Source: Alicyclobacillus tolerans (lineage in GTDB: Bacteria; Bacillota; Bacilli; Alicyclobacillales; Alicyclobacillaceae). From it: a stretch of DNA of 64,000 nt. This document shows, one piece after another, positions 26,061 to 33,630 of this stretch. Both the position numbers and the translations under genes were made by a program. Below the pieces are notes generated by a model. It ran no database searches. It was not told the DNA's origin and was given only the letters and a program-made list of their open reading frames with translations. The stretch is taken from positions 62,001 to 126,000 of the forward strand of contig NZ_JAJFNK010000006.1 of assembly GCF_021739485.1 (NCBI RefSeq). Reading direction: 5' to 3'. Each line of letters starts with the position of its first letter. The stretch's first letter is position 1.

Positions 26061-26285
26061 GAATGAAACTTAATATGTGCACTAGGACGACAAGCATTCA
26101 CATGTAGACCCGGCAAAATCAGACAGCGATTGCTTTCGCCTCTGACCTGGGCCGCGTGTATCGCAATATGGACATCGCAAGCAATATGGACATCGAAATG
26201 TATAAGGAGTGGAGAAATTGGTTTACCTATAAACACAGAAGTGCACTCTGTACGGGAGTCCAAACAGAAGCGTTCTCCTACCGAA

Positions 26286-26330
26286 GTGCAGTCCAAAGAA
26301 GTCCATTAGTGCAGTCCAAAGAAGTCCATT
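26286..26330. repeat. Two 22-bp direct repeats before the divergent gene
   Basis: GTGCAGTCCAAAGAAGTCCA then TT occurs at 26286-26307 and 26309-26330, with a degenerate copy near 26240. A shorter repeat GCAATATGGACATC occurs twice near 26163-26195. The last unit ends at the ribosome binding site of the 26347 gene. Confidence 0.8.
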
Positions 26331-26346
26331 GAGGGGGTTCCCTGTC

Positions 26347-26673
26347 GTGTTTAAGAAGGTCAATTTTTCGTCGCCGCTGGGCATTGCGCTGACGGTCGCC
26401 ACCGTCGTATTGGCGTTGTCTCCGGAAGCACGGCGGTCGTTGAGGCGTTGGATGGTAAAGGGGACCGCAGGGGTTATGGATACTGCGGGCCAAATCGGAG
26501 CAGCGACCTCGGGGATGTTCAAACAGACACCTGGACAACTGACCTCAGGCGCAGAACCGCTTTCCAGTGAGCCAGTCGAGTCCGCTGTCGATGCATTGCA
26601 TTCTGCGAACGTATTGGAACCCGACGCGTCGCACGACGCAGCGGTGAACCGCGGTGACGCCAAACTCCAGTAA
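26347..26673 (+). CDS. Hypothetical single-pass protein, 108 residues, divergent from the ATPase
   Basis: GTG start nine bases after GAGGGGG. One membrane helix near the N-terminus (PLGIALTVATVVLALSPEA), a basic patch (RRSLRRWMVKG), then a disordered, acidic tail rich in Ala, Ser, Thr, Glu and Asp. It is the only well-supported plus-strand gene in the element. The TTTACA repeats lie between it and the ATPase start. No family was recognised; it may be another accessory of the pump. Confidence 0.65.
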   Translation: MFKKVNFSSPLGIALTVATVVLALSPEARRSLRRWMVKGTAGVMDTAGQIGAATSGMFKQTPGQLTSGAEPLSSEPVESAVDALHSANVLEPDASHDAAVNRGDAKLQ

Positions 26674-26680
26674 AACCTAA

Positions 26681-26785
26681 CTGCAATAAGACCAACTGCA
26701 ATAAGACCAACTGCAATAAGACCAACTGCAATAAGACCAACTGCAATAAGACCAACTGAATGAGATCGACTAGAATGAGACCCAC
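26681..26785. repeat. 15-bp tandem repeat array in the murA element
   Basis: Five identical units CTGCAATAAGACCAA (26681-26755) and two decayed ones (to 26785), starting seven bases after the stop of the 26347 gene. The array has no open frame of its own. Perfect repeats point to recent slippage, so unit number should vary between isolates. Confidence 0.9.
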
Positions 26786-26790
26786 TACGA

Positions 26791-26815
26791 TGAGCCCGAA
26801 AAATCTCCGGGCTCA
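26791..26815. terminator. Hairpin between convergent element genes
   Basis: TGAGCCCG and CGGGCTCA form an eight-pair stem with a nine-base loop. It lies after the repeat array on the plus strand and overlaps the stop of the minus-strand gene at 26813. No clear T-run follows in either direction, so termination is only suggested. Confidence 0.45.
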
Positions 26816-27064
26816 CATTACTTCCTGATGGGCGCACTTTTCTCGCGCCTGAAAGCCTTGCCATTCCTCCTCAAACAAACAGATGGCTTGGCTCAATTGA
26901 TCCCGTTGGGCCCGCAAAGCGTTTGCGTCCTCTCCCAGTTCAACGGCCTTTGCCATTTTCGCCTCCAAACGAGTCAGTTCCCGGTTTGCGCGCTTTAACA
27001 TGACAGCTCCAAATTGCAGCTCCTTTTCGTATCTCGACGAAGCGTCTAAACCCAGCGTACACAT
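26813..27064 (-). CDS. Small coiled-coil protein, 83 residues, unknown
   Basis: Starts MCTLGLDASSRYEKE ten bases after AGGGGA. Almost all of it is predicted helical coiled coil (LKRANRELTRLEAKMAKAVE, LRAQRDQLSQAICLFEEEW). It is the first minus-strand gene inside the element from the murA start side, so read-through from murB and the murA start could express it. A longer frame, to 27211, adds a cysteine-rich N-terminus but lacks a better start. Function is unknown; a DNA-binding or directionality role is possible but not shown. Confidence 0.55.
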   Translation of the reverse strand: MCTLGLDASSRYEKELQFGAVMLKRANRELTRLEAKMAKAVELGEDANALRAQRDQLSQAICLFEEEWQGFQAREKCAHQEVM

Positions 27065-27150
27065 TCGTTTCCGGTCCCCTTTTTTCAAGTTGGGGCATGC
27101 ATGCACGCACGACCCGGCGTGCACGACTACCATGCATGCCCTGTGTGAAC

Positions 27151-27399
27151 ATGAACAGGCTTTGCAATCGAAGCCTGAAACTCGCCTCCAATTGCCAAGG
27201 TGCATCTTCACTCGTTAAGTGCATTGTTTCACCTGTCGCGGAAAATCATGTACCGAATTCAAACGGGACTGCTTTGGAAATTGCCAACCGGCAAAGGCAA
27301 GAAAGGGACATTTGTACGTGGAATGCGCTTGAAACCCTTGGTGCGATGGCGATCGAGGCAGAACTGCCAGCGAAGTGTCCAAAAGGAGTATTTAACTGA
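27151..27399 (+). CDS. Candidate small ORF at the right end of the element
   Basis: An open frame of 82 residues ending eight bases before the junction. The C-terminal part (ALEIANRQRQERDICTWNALE, minus one residue at a time for variants) reads like a helical protein with cysteines, but no ribosome binding site stands before the ATG. It opposes the murA start fragment. It may be chance; otherwise its place at the att site would make it a directionality factor candidate. Confidence 0.2.
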   Translation: MNRLCNRSLKLASNCQGASSLVKCIVSPVAENHVPNSNGTALEIANRQRQERDICTWNALETLGAMAIEAELPAKCPKGVFN

Positions 27400-27425
27400 A
27401 GTTCGGGGACCGCATTTTACGCATC
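27390..27425. other. Recombination junction at the N-terminal side of murA (att half-sites)
   Basis: Sense-strand sequence AAAATGCGGTCC (murA) continues as CCGAACTTCAGTTAA inside the element, adding three foreign residues after the shared serine before a stop at 27392-27394. The crossover trinucleotide TCC corresponds to 27407-27409. Joining the inner ends of both junctions gives GTTCCCCGAAC, a short palindrome at the centre of the predicted attP. Confidence 0.75.
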
Positions 27426-27685
27426 AGATTGGCGGGTACGTGGGTGTTTGAGATGTGGCTTGAATCTACTGTAACACTGTTGCCGACGCGTTCTACCGCA
27501 GCACCCAAATTGCGCAGAATTTCAATCATGACGTGCACGTCTTCGAGTTCAGGCACATCGTGAATGACACATTGGCCCTCTACCATGACTGTGGCCGCCA
27601 GAATTGGCAATGCCGCGTTTTTAGCGCCATAAATTCGCATTTCGCCCTGCAGCGGACGTCCTCCGCGAATTTCAAACGCATCCAC
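27407..27685 (-). pseudogene. murA: murA, N-terminal part (codons 1-93), split from the rest by the element
   Basis: Begins with GTG eight bases after AGGAGG, 14 bases past the murB stop: MDAFEIRGGRPLQG. It carries the substrate-binding lysine in YGAKNAALPI (Lys22) and PELEDVHVMIEILRNLGA, and ends at PANLMRKMR plus the shared serine. The frame then runs into a stop inside the element. With the C-terminal part it gives 417 residues, the normal MurA length. As it stands it would yield a useless peptide of about 97 residues. Confidence 0.93.
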
Positions 27686-27699
27686 ACCCATCACCTCCT

Positions 27700-28614
27700 T
27701 CAGGCTGGCTCTCCCACAATGCGTACCTCGGTTTCAAGTTCAACCCCAAATTTTTTGCGGACGGTTTCTTGAGCGTGACGCATGAGCCACAAAACGTCCA
27801 CGGCTTTAGCCTGGCCAAGGTTAACAATAAAATTGGCGTGTTTTTCGCTGATTTGCGCATCCCCTTTGCGCAGTCCTTTCAGACCCGCAGATTCAATCAA
27901 CAAACCGGCATGAGTGCCCGGGGGGTTGCGGAACACGGACCCGCAGTTTGGCTGCGACAACGGCTGTGTTTGCGACCTGCGCTGTGACCATTGTTTAACT
28001 TTTTCTGCCAGCGCTGTTCCATCCCCTTCCTGAAGCAGAAAAGCGGCGCGCACGACAATCCCAGGGTGGTCTTTCAATAAGCTGTAACGATAGTCAAACT
28101 TCAAATCCCGATTGGTCAGACGGCGAATGGTCCCGTCTCCACCCAGGACATCTGCCCATTCGAGAACGTCTTTGACTTCGCCCCCGTGCGCTCCTGCATT
28201 CATCATGACCGCACCGCCCACACTTCCTGGAATCCCAGTGGCGAATTCAAGTCCGGCTAAGTTGTGCCGAATGGCAATGTTTGCTGCGGAAACAAACGAC
28301 CTCCCTGATTCGGCGATAACCCGGTGATTGTCGACTTCGATTTTAGCCATTTCGTCTCCCAGCCGGATGACCAAGCCGCGAATACCTCCATCCTGAACCA
28401 AAAGGTTGGAACCCTTTCCCATAACCCACCATGGCATGCCAAGGGCTTTTGCGGCGTGCACGGCTCCTGTAAGTTCCTCGACGGTCCGAGGACTGACGTA
28501 TACATCAGCCGGCCCCCCAATTCTCCAGGTGGTATAACGCGCCAGTGGTTCATTGACTTTGGCATGAACGACTCCATTGGATTCAAATACTGACAATACC
28601 GTCTCCGAATTCAT
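27700..28614 (-). CDS. murB: UDP-N-acetylenolpyruvoylglucosamine reductase MurB
   Basis: FAD enzyme that reduces the MurA product. The start MNSETVLSVF at 28614 has GGAGG six bases upstream. The 304-residue protein carries the FAD-binding motifs NTLA-like YTTWRIGGPADVYV, LGKGSNLL-like VMGKGSNLLVQDGG, the GIPGSVGGAVMMNAGA loop and NCGSVFRNP with the active-site serine; SEKHANFIVN lies near the end. It is type II, short, as in Bacilli. Being next to the split murA, its product lacks its substrate unless MurA is made from an excised gene or another locus. Confidence 0.96.
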   Translation of the reverse strand: MNSETVLSVFESNGVVHAKVNEPLARYTTWRIGGPADVYVSPRTVEELTGAVHAAKALGMPWWVMGKGSNLLVQDGGIRGLVIRLGDEMAKIEVDNHRVIAESGRSFVSAANIAIRHNLAGLEFATGIPGSVGGAVMMNAGAHGGEVKDVLEWADVLGGDGTIRRLTNRDLKFDYRYSLLKDHPGIVVRAAFLLQEGDGTALAEKVKQWSQRRSQTQPLSQPNCGSVFRNPPGTHAGLLIESAGLKGLRKGDAQISEKHANFIVNLGQAKAVDVLWLMRHAQETVRKKFGVELETEVRIVGEPA

Positions 28615-28778
28615 AGGCTCCCTCCAGCAAAACGCCACCCACGTAGGGCTTTTGCCTACGCCCAGGTCCGTATGGCATCATATGGCCCTAATCCAAAAAC
28701 TGTGCAGTCCAGAGGCTCTGTTTTAGGCAGTCTGAGCTTTCTCCAGGCAGCCCAGCGTTGGGCCGATCACATGGCCAA

Positions 28779-28817
28779 GGCTGTCCCGCAGAAGGCTTTC
28801 AGACTCTCGGGACAGCC
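28779..28817. other. Hairpin between murG and murB
   Basis: GGCTGTCCCG and CGGGACAGCC form a ten-pair stem. The arms share GGCTGTCCC/GGGACAGCC with the terminator inside the element at 20216-20238. No T-run follows on the minus strand, so it may be a processing or attenuating hairpin. The rest of this 240-base gap shows no gene. Confidence 0.5.
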
Positions 28818-28857
28818 CCAGTTCAATCGTGACTAAATTCTAGTACAACCGTTTTGC

Positions 28858-29967
28858 TCACTGCAAGTTCGCTCCCGCCGCACGCATGACCAAATCGTAC
28901 AAGTCGGCCACCGCCTGTGGAGTGGCGAACTGCAAGGCATTTTCGCGCATCTGTACATGCTCGTCTGAATCGAGCACTTTCGCCAACGCATCCCACAAGG
29001 TCCCGGCACTCAGGTCGGATTCCCGAATCATCTTCGCGGCTTTGTGCTCCACCAAAGGCTTTGCGTTCTCTTCCTGGTGGTTTGCAGTCACGTATGGCGA
29101 CGGAATCAGGATGGACGGCACGCCCAATGAACAAATCTCCGCCAACGTCGCTCCTCCAGCCCGCGTCACCGCGACCGCAGCTTGCGGCAGCACAGCCGGC
29201 ATGTCGTGAATGAACGGAAGTATACGCACGTTACTTGGCACCGGAGACGCCATCCTATCAATCTCATGGTAGTGAGCCTCTCCCGTGACATACAGCATCT
29301 GCCAGTCGGGACGCTCTTCAAGACGCGGCAACAGTTCAACCAGCACGCGGTTGATGGTTTCCGCACCGCGGCTGCCCGCAAAACAAAGGATGAGTTTCTT
29401 GGCCGCATCGATGCCGTACGTTTGCCGCGCCTGTGTCTGAAGCTCCGGCGTGATGTGCTGCACTTCGCTGGCCCGAGGATTGCCGGTCAAAGCCACCCGC
29501 TTCGCCCCTTTAAACCAACGTTCTGTTCCCGGAAACGAAACCGCCACAGCCTCCGCCTTTTTTGCACACAACTGGTTCGTCAAACCAGGCCTTGCGTTGG
29601 CTTCCCAAATCACGGACGGAATACGAAGCTTTGACGCCGCATATACCACTGGCAACGTGACGTAGCCTCCCGTTCCCACAACCACGTCGGGCCGGAACTC
29701 CTTCAGGATGCGTTTTGCTCGGCGAAATCCCGCATAGGTCTCCAAAACCGTGCGAATCGCCTTAAGGCTGACCTCGCGTTTTAAACCGGCCGCGCGGATC
29801 ACCTCAAAGCGAATGCCTTCGTGTCCCACAATACCTTGTTCTAAACCCTTGCTGGTCCCAATGTAAAGCACCTCTGCATCCGGATGCTTCTGCGAGAGGT
29901 GCCTCCACAAGGTCAACGCAGGATAAATATGTCCCCCGGTTCCACCGCCGGTGAGCACAATACGCAT
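28858..29967 (-). CDS. murG: MurG, lipid II-forming N-acetylglucosaminyltransferase
   Basis: Adds GlcNAc to lipid I at the inner face of the membrane. GTB-fold protein of 369 residues with the first G loop TGGGTGGHIYPAL, VVVGTGGYVTLP, the nucleotide-binding FAGSRGAETIN and TRAGGATLAEICSLGVPSILIP. GAGGTGATG precedes the ATG. It lies between spoVE and murB, as in B. subtilis. Confidence 0.97.
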   Translation of the reverse strand: MRIVLTGGGTGGHIYPALTLWRHLSQKHPDAEVLYIGTSKGLEQGIVGHEGIRFEVIRAAGLKREVSLKAIRTVLETYAGFRRAKRILKEFRPDVVVGTGGYVTLPVVYAASKLRIPSVIWEANARPGLTNQLCAKKAEAVAVSFPGTERWFKGAKRVALTGNPRASEVQHITPELQTQARQTYGIDAAKKLILCFAGSRGAETINRVLVELLPRLEERPDWQMLYVTGEAHYHEIDRMASPVPSNVRILPFIHDMPAVLPQAAVAVTRAGGATLAEICSLGVPSILIPSPYVTANHQEENAKPLVEHKAAKMIRESDLSAGTLWDALAKVLDSDEHVQMRENALQFATPQAVADLYDLVMRAAGANLQ

Positions 29968-30014
29968 GGACTGTCATCACCTCAACCGTTCATCTGCCTC
30001 ACGGCGCCTCGCAC

Positions 30015-31127
30015 CTACCTCACGGCGTCAAGTGCCTGCCTAGAAATATTGAGCAAAATTCCGATTCCAGTCAACATCAAAGTTAAAGAAGAACCTCCAT
30101 AGCTCAACAGGGGCAAGGTAATTCCCGTGGCTGGAATGGATCCCGTTACGACACCGACATTGATAAGCACTTGAACCGTGATCATGCCCGTGATGCCGAC
30201 CGCCAGCAGTGCACCAAACTCATCCGGAGCCAAAATAGCCGTCCGAAACCCGCGCCAGACCAAGACCGCAAACAATGCCAACACGGTTGCGCCGCCCAAA
30301 AATCCGAGTTCTTCGCCGAGAATGGAATAGACAAAATCGGTTTGAGGCTCAGGGAGATACAGGTATTTTTGATGGCTGTGTCCAAGGCCTAACCCCAACA
30401 ATCCCCCTGAACCCAGGGCATACAGGGATTGAATGATTTGATACCCCGTATTGAGGGGGTCTGCCCACGGGTTGAGAAACGAAGTGATGCGGTTGATGCG
30501 GTACGGCGCTGCCGCAACCAGCCCAGCAAAACCGAGCAGACCCAATCCTCCGAGACCTCCCAAATGGCTCAGCCGGGCGCCCGCCGCAAACATCAAAATG
30601 ACCGTTGTGCCCATGATCACCACGCTCTGTCCGAGGTCTGGTTCGAGCATAATCAGTCCAACGGCCACCAAAGCCATCCCCAAAGGGGGCAAAAACCCCC
30701 GCGTCAAGGACTGTATCCGGTCTCCTGCGTCCGCCAAATAATGAGCCAAAAAGAGAATCAATGCAAACTTTGCAAACTCGGACGGTTGAATGCCCAGCGA
30801 CCCAATTCCCAACCAAGCGCGTGAACCTCCGCGGATCTGCCCGACCCCAGGGATGAGTACGACGACCAAAAACAAAAAACTGATCAGCGCAATCTTAGGC
30901 GCCAAGGCTCTCAACCTGTGGTAATCGTAGTTTGCCATGACAAACATGAACACGATACCTAATCCCGCCCACAACAACTGCCGTTTGGCGTAAAAGTAGG
31001 CGTCGTTAAACTTCTGCAAGGATATCACGGAACTGGCGCTGTGCACCATCATGACCCCGATGCAAAGCAAACCCAAAGTCACTGCCAGAATTACGATGTC
31101 CACACTTTTTTGTCGCGACGATAACAC
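30015..31127 (-). CDS. spoVE: SEDS glycosyltransferase SpoVE (FtsW/RodA family)
   Basis: Polytopic lipid II polymerase of the SEDS family, ten predicted membrane segments in about 370 residues. Family motifs are GGSRAWLGIGSLGIQPSEFAK (first 20: GGSRAWLGIGSLGIQPSEFA), EPDLGQS, and LPLLSYGGSS near the end. In B. subtilis SpoVE builds spore cortex with SpoVD, and both genes occur here in the dcw cluster. Without a separate ftsW in the window it could also serve division. Start is GTG at 31127, or at 31139 in frame. Confidence 0.93.
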   Translation of the reverse strand: MLSSRQKSVDIVILAVTLGLLCIGVMMVHSASSVISLQKFNDAYFYAKRQLLWAGLGIVFMFVMANYDYHRLRALAPKIALISFLFLVVVLIPGVGQIRGGSRAWLGIGSLGIQPSEFAKFALILFLAHYLADAGDRIQSLTRGFLPPLGMALVAVGLIMLEPDLGQSVVIMGTTVILMFAAGARLSHLGGLGGLGLLGFAGLVAAAPYRINRITSFLNPWADPLNTGYQIIQSLYALGSGGLLGLGLGHSHQKYLYLPEPQTDFVYSILGEELGFLGGATVLALFAVLVWRGFRTAILAPDEFGALLAVGITGMITVQVLINVGVVTGSIPATGITLPLLSYGGSSLTLMLTGIGILLNISRQALDAVR

Positions 31128-31210
31128 TACACAGCGCACCTCCCGAGCCCTTTACGGTTGTTCCCTTGAGGCCGTATCAACCCCCCGCAAAGGCTGTCCA
31201 ATCGGTAACG

Positions 31211-32581
31211 CTACAGTGTATGCACGACGTCCTTGAACATTCTTCCGCGTTGCTCAAAGGACTGAAACATGTCCCAACTTGCGCAGGCCGGAGAAAGCAC
31301 GACGACATCGCCTGGCGAGGACATTCGGTGAGCTGTCAAGACGGCTTGTTCAATGGACGAAACGAATTCAAACGGTGTGCCGGTCTCTTTCAACATCGCA
31401 GCTAAAGCGTCTTTGGACTGTCCCAGCAGTACTGCAGATTTGACCCGGCCTCGAACGTCGCTGGCCATGCTTTTGAAATCAACTCCGCGGTCAAGTCCTC
31501 CGGCAATCCACACGATGTTGCTGGGAAACGACCGCAAAGCCCGCAAGGCTGCCTCCGGATTCGTCGCCTTGGAGTCGTTGTAATAATCCACGCCTTCCAC
31601 GGTTTTTACAAACTCCAAACGGTGTTCAACCCCACGGAAACGCGTCAGAACGTATTCCACGGCCTCAATGGGGGCCCCCGCCCAAACGGCAATGGCCGAC
31701 GCTGCTAAGGAGTTCTCCACGTTGTGCTCTCCTTTCAGGGCTAAGGCCGCGATTGGCATCACCGGTACTTTTTCTCCGTCCCTTTTGAGAACCACCTGTC
31801 CGTCTTGAACGAACATTCCCTGTGGCACTTCAGACGCCTTGCTAAACCAAACCACGTTTGCGCCGAGGCGCGACGCGCCGCTGCGAATCTCATCTTGATC
31901 GTAATTAAGAACTGCAGTGTCTTGAGCGGTCATGTTGCCAAACATTTTCCACTTGGCTTCGACGTACGCCTCGTAACTCCCGTGGTAATCGAGGTGGGCC
32001 GGATACAAATTCAACAGCGCCGCAATTTTCGGATGAAATGCGCGCGTCCCCATCAATTGGAAACTCGACACCTCCAAAACAATGGGCTGGGAGGGCTGCA
32101 CCTGTTCAATCACCCCGGACAACACGCGTCCGATGTTTCCAGCTACTTGAGGATTTTGTCCTGCCTGGGTCAAAATCTCTCCGACTAAAGTCGTGGTCGT
32201 CGTTTTCCCGTTCGATCCTGTGATGGAAAAAATCGGAGACGTTGTCAACCAAGAGGCCACTTCTATTTCCGTATAAATGGGGATCGCGCGCTGTTGCGCT
32301 TCGACAAAAAGCGGCACGGAATACGGAATTCCTGGATTCTTGACAATAAAGTCCGGTTGAAAGTCCAAAACCTCCAAGGGGTGTCCGCCAAATTCGAGTC
32401 TTGCTCCCATGGCCTCCAGTTCCGCCGCGGCGTAATCGGACGGATCCCGCTCTCGTCGTTCATTTATAAGAACAGAAAGACCGCGGCGCAACAGTAAGCG
32501 CGCAACGGCCTCCCCGCTTTTTGCCAAGCCAACAACAAGGGCCCGCATGCCGGGCCGAAGTTTTGTCACATCCGCACTCAT
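31211..32581 (-). CDS. murD: UDP-N-acetylmuramoyl-L-alanine:D-glutamate ligase MurD
   Basis: ATP-dependent ligase of the Mur family, 456 residues. The start MSADVTKLRPG lies eight bases after AGGGGG. The N-terminal domain is Rossmann-like (LVVGLAKSGEAVARL), the ATP loop is ITGSNGKTTTTTL, and YNDSKATNPEAALRAL and LSPACASWDMF are typical of MurD. Order mraY-murD-spoVE follows B. subtilis. Confidence 0.97.
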   Translation of the reverse strand: MSADVTKLRPGMRALVVGLAKSGEAVARLLLRRGLSVLINERRERDPSDYAAAELEAMGARLEFGGHPLEVLDFQPDFIVKNPGIPYSVPLFVEAQQRAIPIYTEIEVASWLTTSPIFSITGSNGKTTTTTLVGEILTQAGQNPQVAGNIGRVLSGVIEQVQPSQPIVLEVSSFQLMGTRAFHPKIAALLNLYPAHLDYHGSYEAYVEAKWKMFGNMTAQDTAVLNYDQDEIRSGASRLGANVVWFSKASEVPQGMFVQDGQVVLKRDGEKVPVMPIAALALKGEHNVENSLAASAIAVWAGAPIEAVEYVLTRFRGVEHRLEFVKTVEGVDYYNDSKATNPEAALRALRSFPSNIVWIAGGLDRGVDFKSMASDVRGRVKSAVLLGQSKDALAAMLKETGTPFEFVSSIEQAVLTAHRMSSPGDVVVLSPACASWDMFQSFEQRGRMFKDVVHTL

Positions 32582-32619
32582 TTTTACTTCCCCCTCCATT
32601 GCGAATCGGACCTCAAAGG

Positions 32620-33594
32620 TCACGAATGGGATAGCAAAGCCAACGCGCCAAACGCCGTGAGAAAACTAGCCAGCCAAAAAGCTGTCACCACGCCCCACTC
32701 TGACCAGCCAGACAGCTCAAAGTGGTGGTGCAAAGGGCTCATGCGAAAGACGCGCTTGCCGAAAGTCTGAAAAGAAAACACCTGGATGATGACAGATAAT
32801 GCCTCGACGACGAACACAAGCCCAAATAAAATCAACGATAGTTCGCTATGCGTTAGGACTGCCACCATCGCCAGCGCCCCCCCAATTGCCAGGGACCCGG
32901 TATCTCCCATAAACACCTTGGCCGGATGGCGGTTGAATACTAAAAACCCTAACAGCGCACCAACCATTGCTGCGGCAAACAGGGAGACGTCATATTCAGT
33001 ATGCCAGTATGCATAAAATGCGTACGCGGCAAACACGATTGTCGCTGTCCCCGCCAAAAGGCCGTCCAAACCGTCCGTCAGATTAACGGCGTTCGTCGTC
33101 CCCAAAAGGACCAGCAAGAGAAACACGATGTAGAATCCGCCGAGGTAAATGGAGTACCGGGTAAACGGAATCGCCACTGAAAAGTCTTGTCCCGTTTGGT
33201 GCCAGTGCCACCACAAACCTGCGAACAAAAGCACCGTAACAATCATCTGCCAAAACAATTTTTGTTTGGCCCGCAAACCTAGATTTCGCTTTTTCACCAC
33301 TTTGATAAAATCGTCCGCAAAACCTATGAGTCCAAAGCCAACGGTTCCGACAAGGAGAAGTACAATATCTACACTTGTCAGCGCAAACTTAAACGTTGTT
33401 AGCAGTATAGCCACAACGATCATGATTCCACCCATTGTCGGTGTACCGGCTTTCACCTGGTGGTGCTTGGGTCCTTCATCGCGAATGCTTTGCCCAAACT
33501 TCAGACGGTGCAAGATGGGTATCGTTACCGGTCCAAGCAACGCCGCAATTGCAAACGCTGCACCCGCCGTCAACAGTAAGGCCTGTAGGTCCAC
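32620..33594 (-). CDS. mraY: Phospho-N-acetylmuramoyl-pentapeptide transferase MraY
   Basis: Forms lipid I on undecaprenyl phosphate. Integral membrane enzyme of 324 residues with about ten helices. Motifs: [20 protein letters not shown] (catalytic aspartates), [24 protein letters not shown] and [13 protein letters not shown]. It starts with GTG after GGGGG. It lies between murE and murD. Confidence 0.97.
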   Translation of the reverse strand: MDLQALLLTAGAAFAIAALLGPVTIPILHRLKFGQSIRDEGPKHHQVKAGTPTMGGIMIVVAILLTTFKFALTSVDIVLLLVGTVGFGLIGFADDFIKVVKKRNLGLRAKQKLFWQMIVTVLLFAGLWWHWHQTGQDFSVAIPFTRYSIYLGGFYIVFLLLVLLGTTNAVNLTDGLDGLLAGTATIVFAAYAFYAYWHTEYDVSLFAAAMVGALLGFLVFNRHPAKVFMGDTGSLAIGGALAMVAVLTHSELSLILFGLVFVVEALSVIIQVFSFQTFGKRVFRMSPLHHHFELSGWSEWGVVTAFWLASFLTAFGALALLSHS

Positions 33595-33630
33595 GGGTTT
33601 CCCCCCTTTGCCAACTCAATGGTTCAAATT

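Larger units (their letters stand above)
18203..27409. mobile_element. 9.2-kb skin-like intervening element inserted in murA
   Basis: Everything between the murA halves: a large serine recombinase next to the left junction, five small genes, a giant P-type ATPase, a divergent small gene, a coiled-coil gene and repeat arrays. Removing 9,204 bases between the two TCC cores joins LMRKMR to SSIFLMGP in frame. The structure equals the intervening elements of sporulation genes such as sigK skin, which are excised by serine recombinases, though the phage functions usual in larger elements are absent. Whether it excises during growth, in sporulating mother cells or never cannot be read from sequence. 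Confidence 0.9.

Noticed and set aside
26681-26785. The 15-base tandem array as a CRISPR
   Set aside because: Units are directly contiguous without spacers and no cas genes are near.
18203-27409. Interpretation as an ordinary prophage
   Set aside because: No capsid, terminase, tail, lysis or replication genes are present; only a recombinase and membrane cargo.
27200-27451. Basic plus-strand frame (MYRIQTGLLWKLPTGKG) across the element end
   Set aside because: It crosses the recombination junction into murA antisense and has no ribosome binding site.
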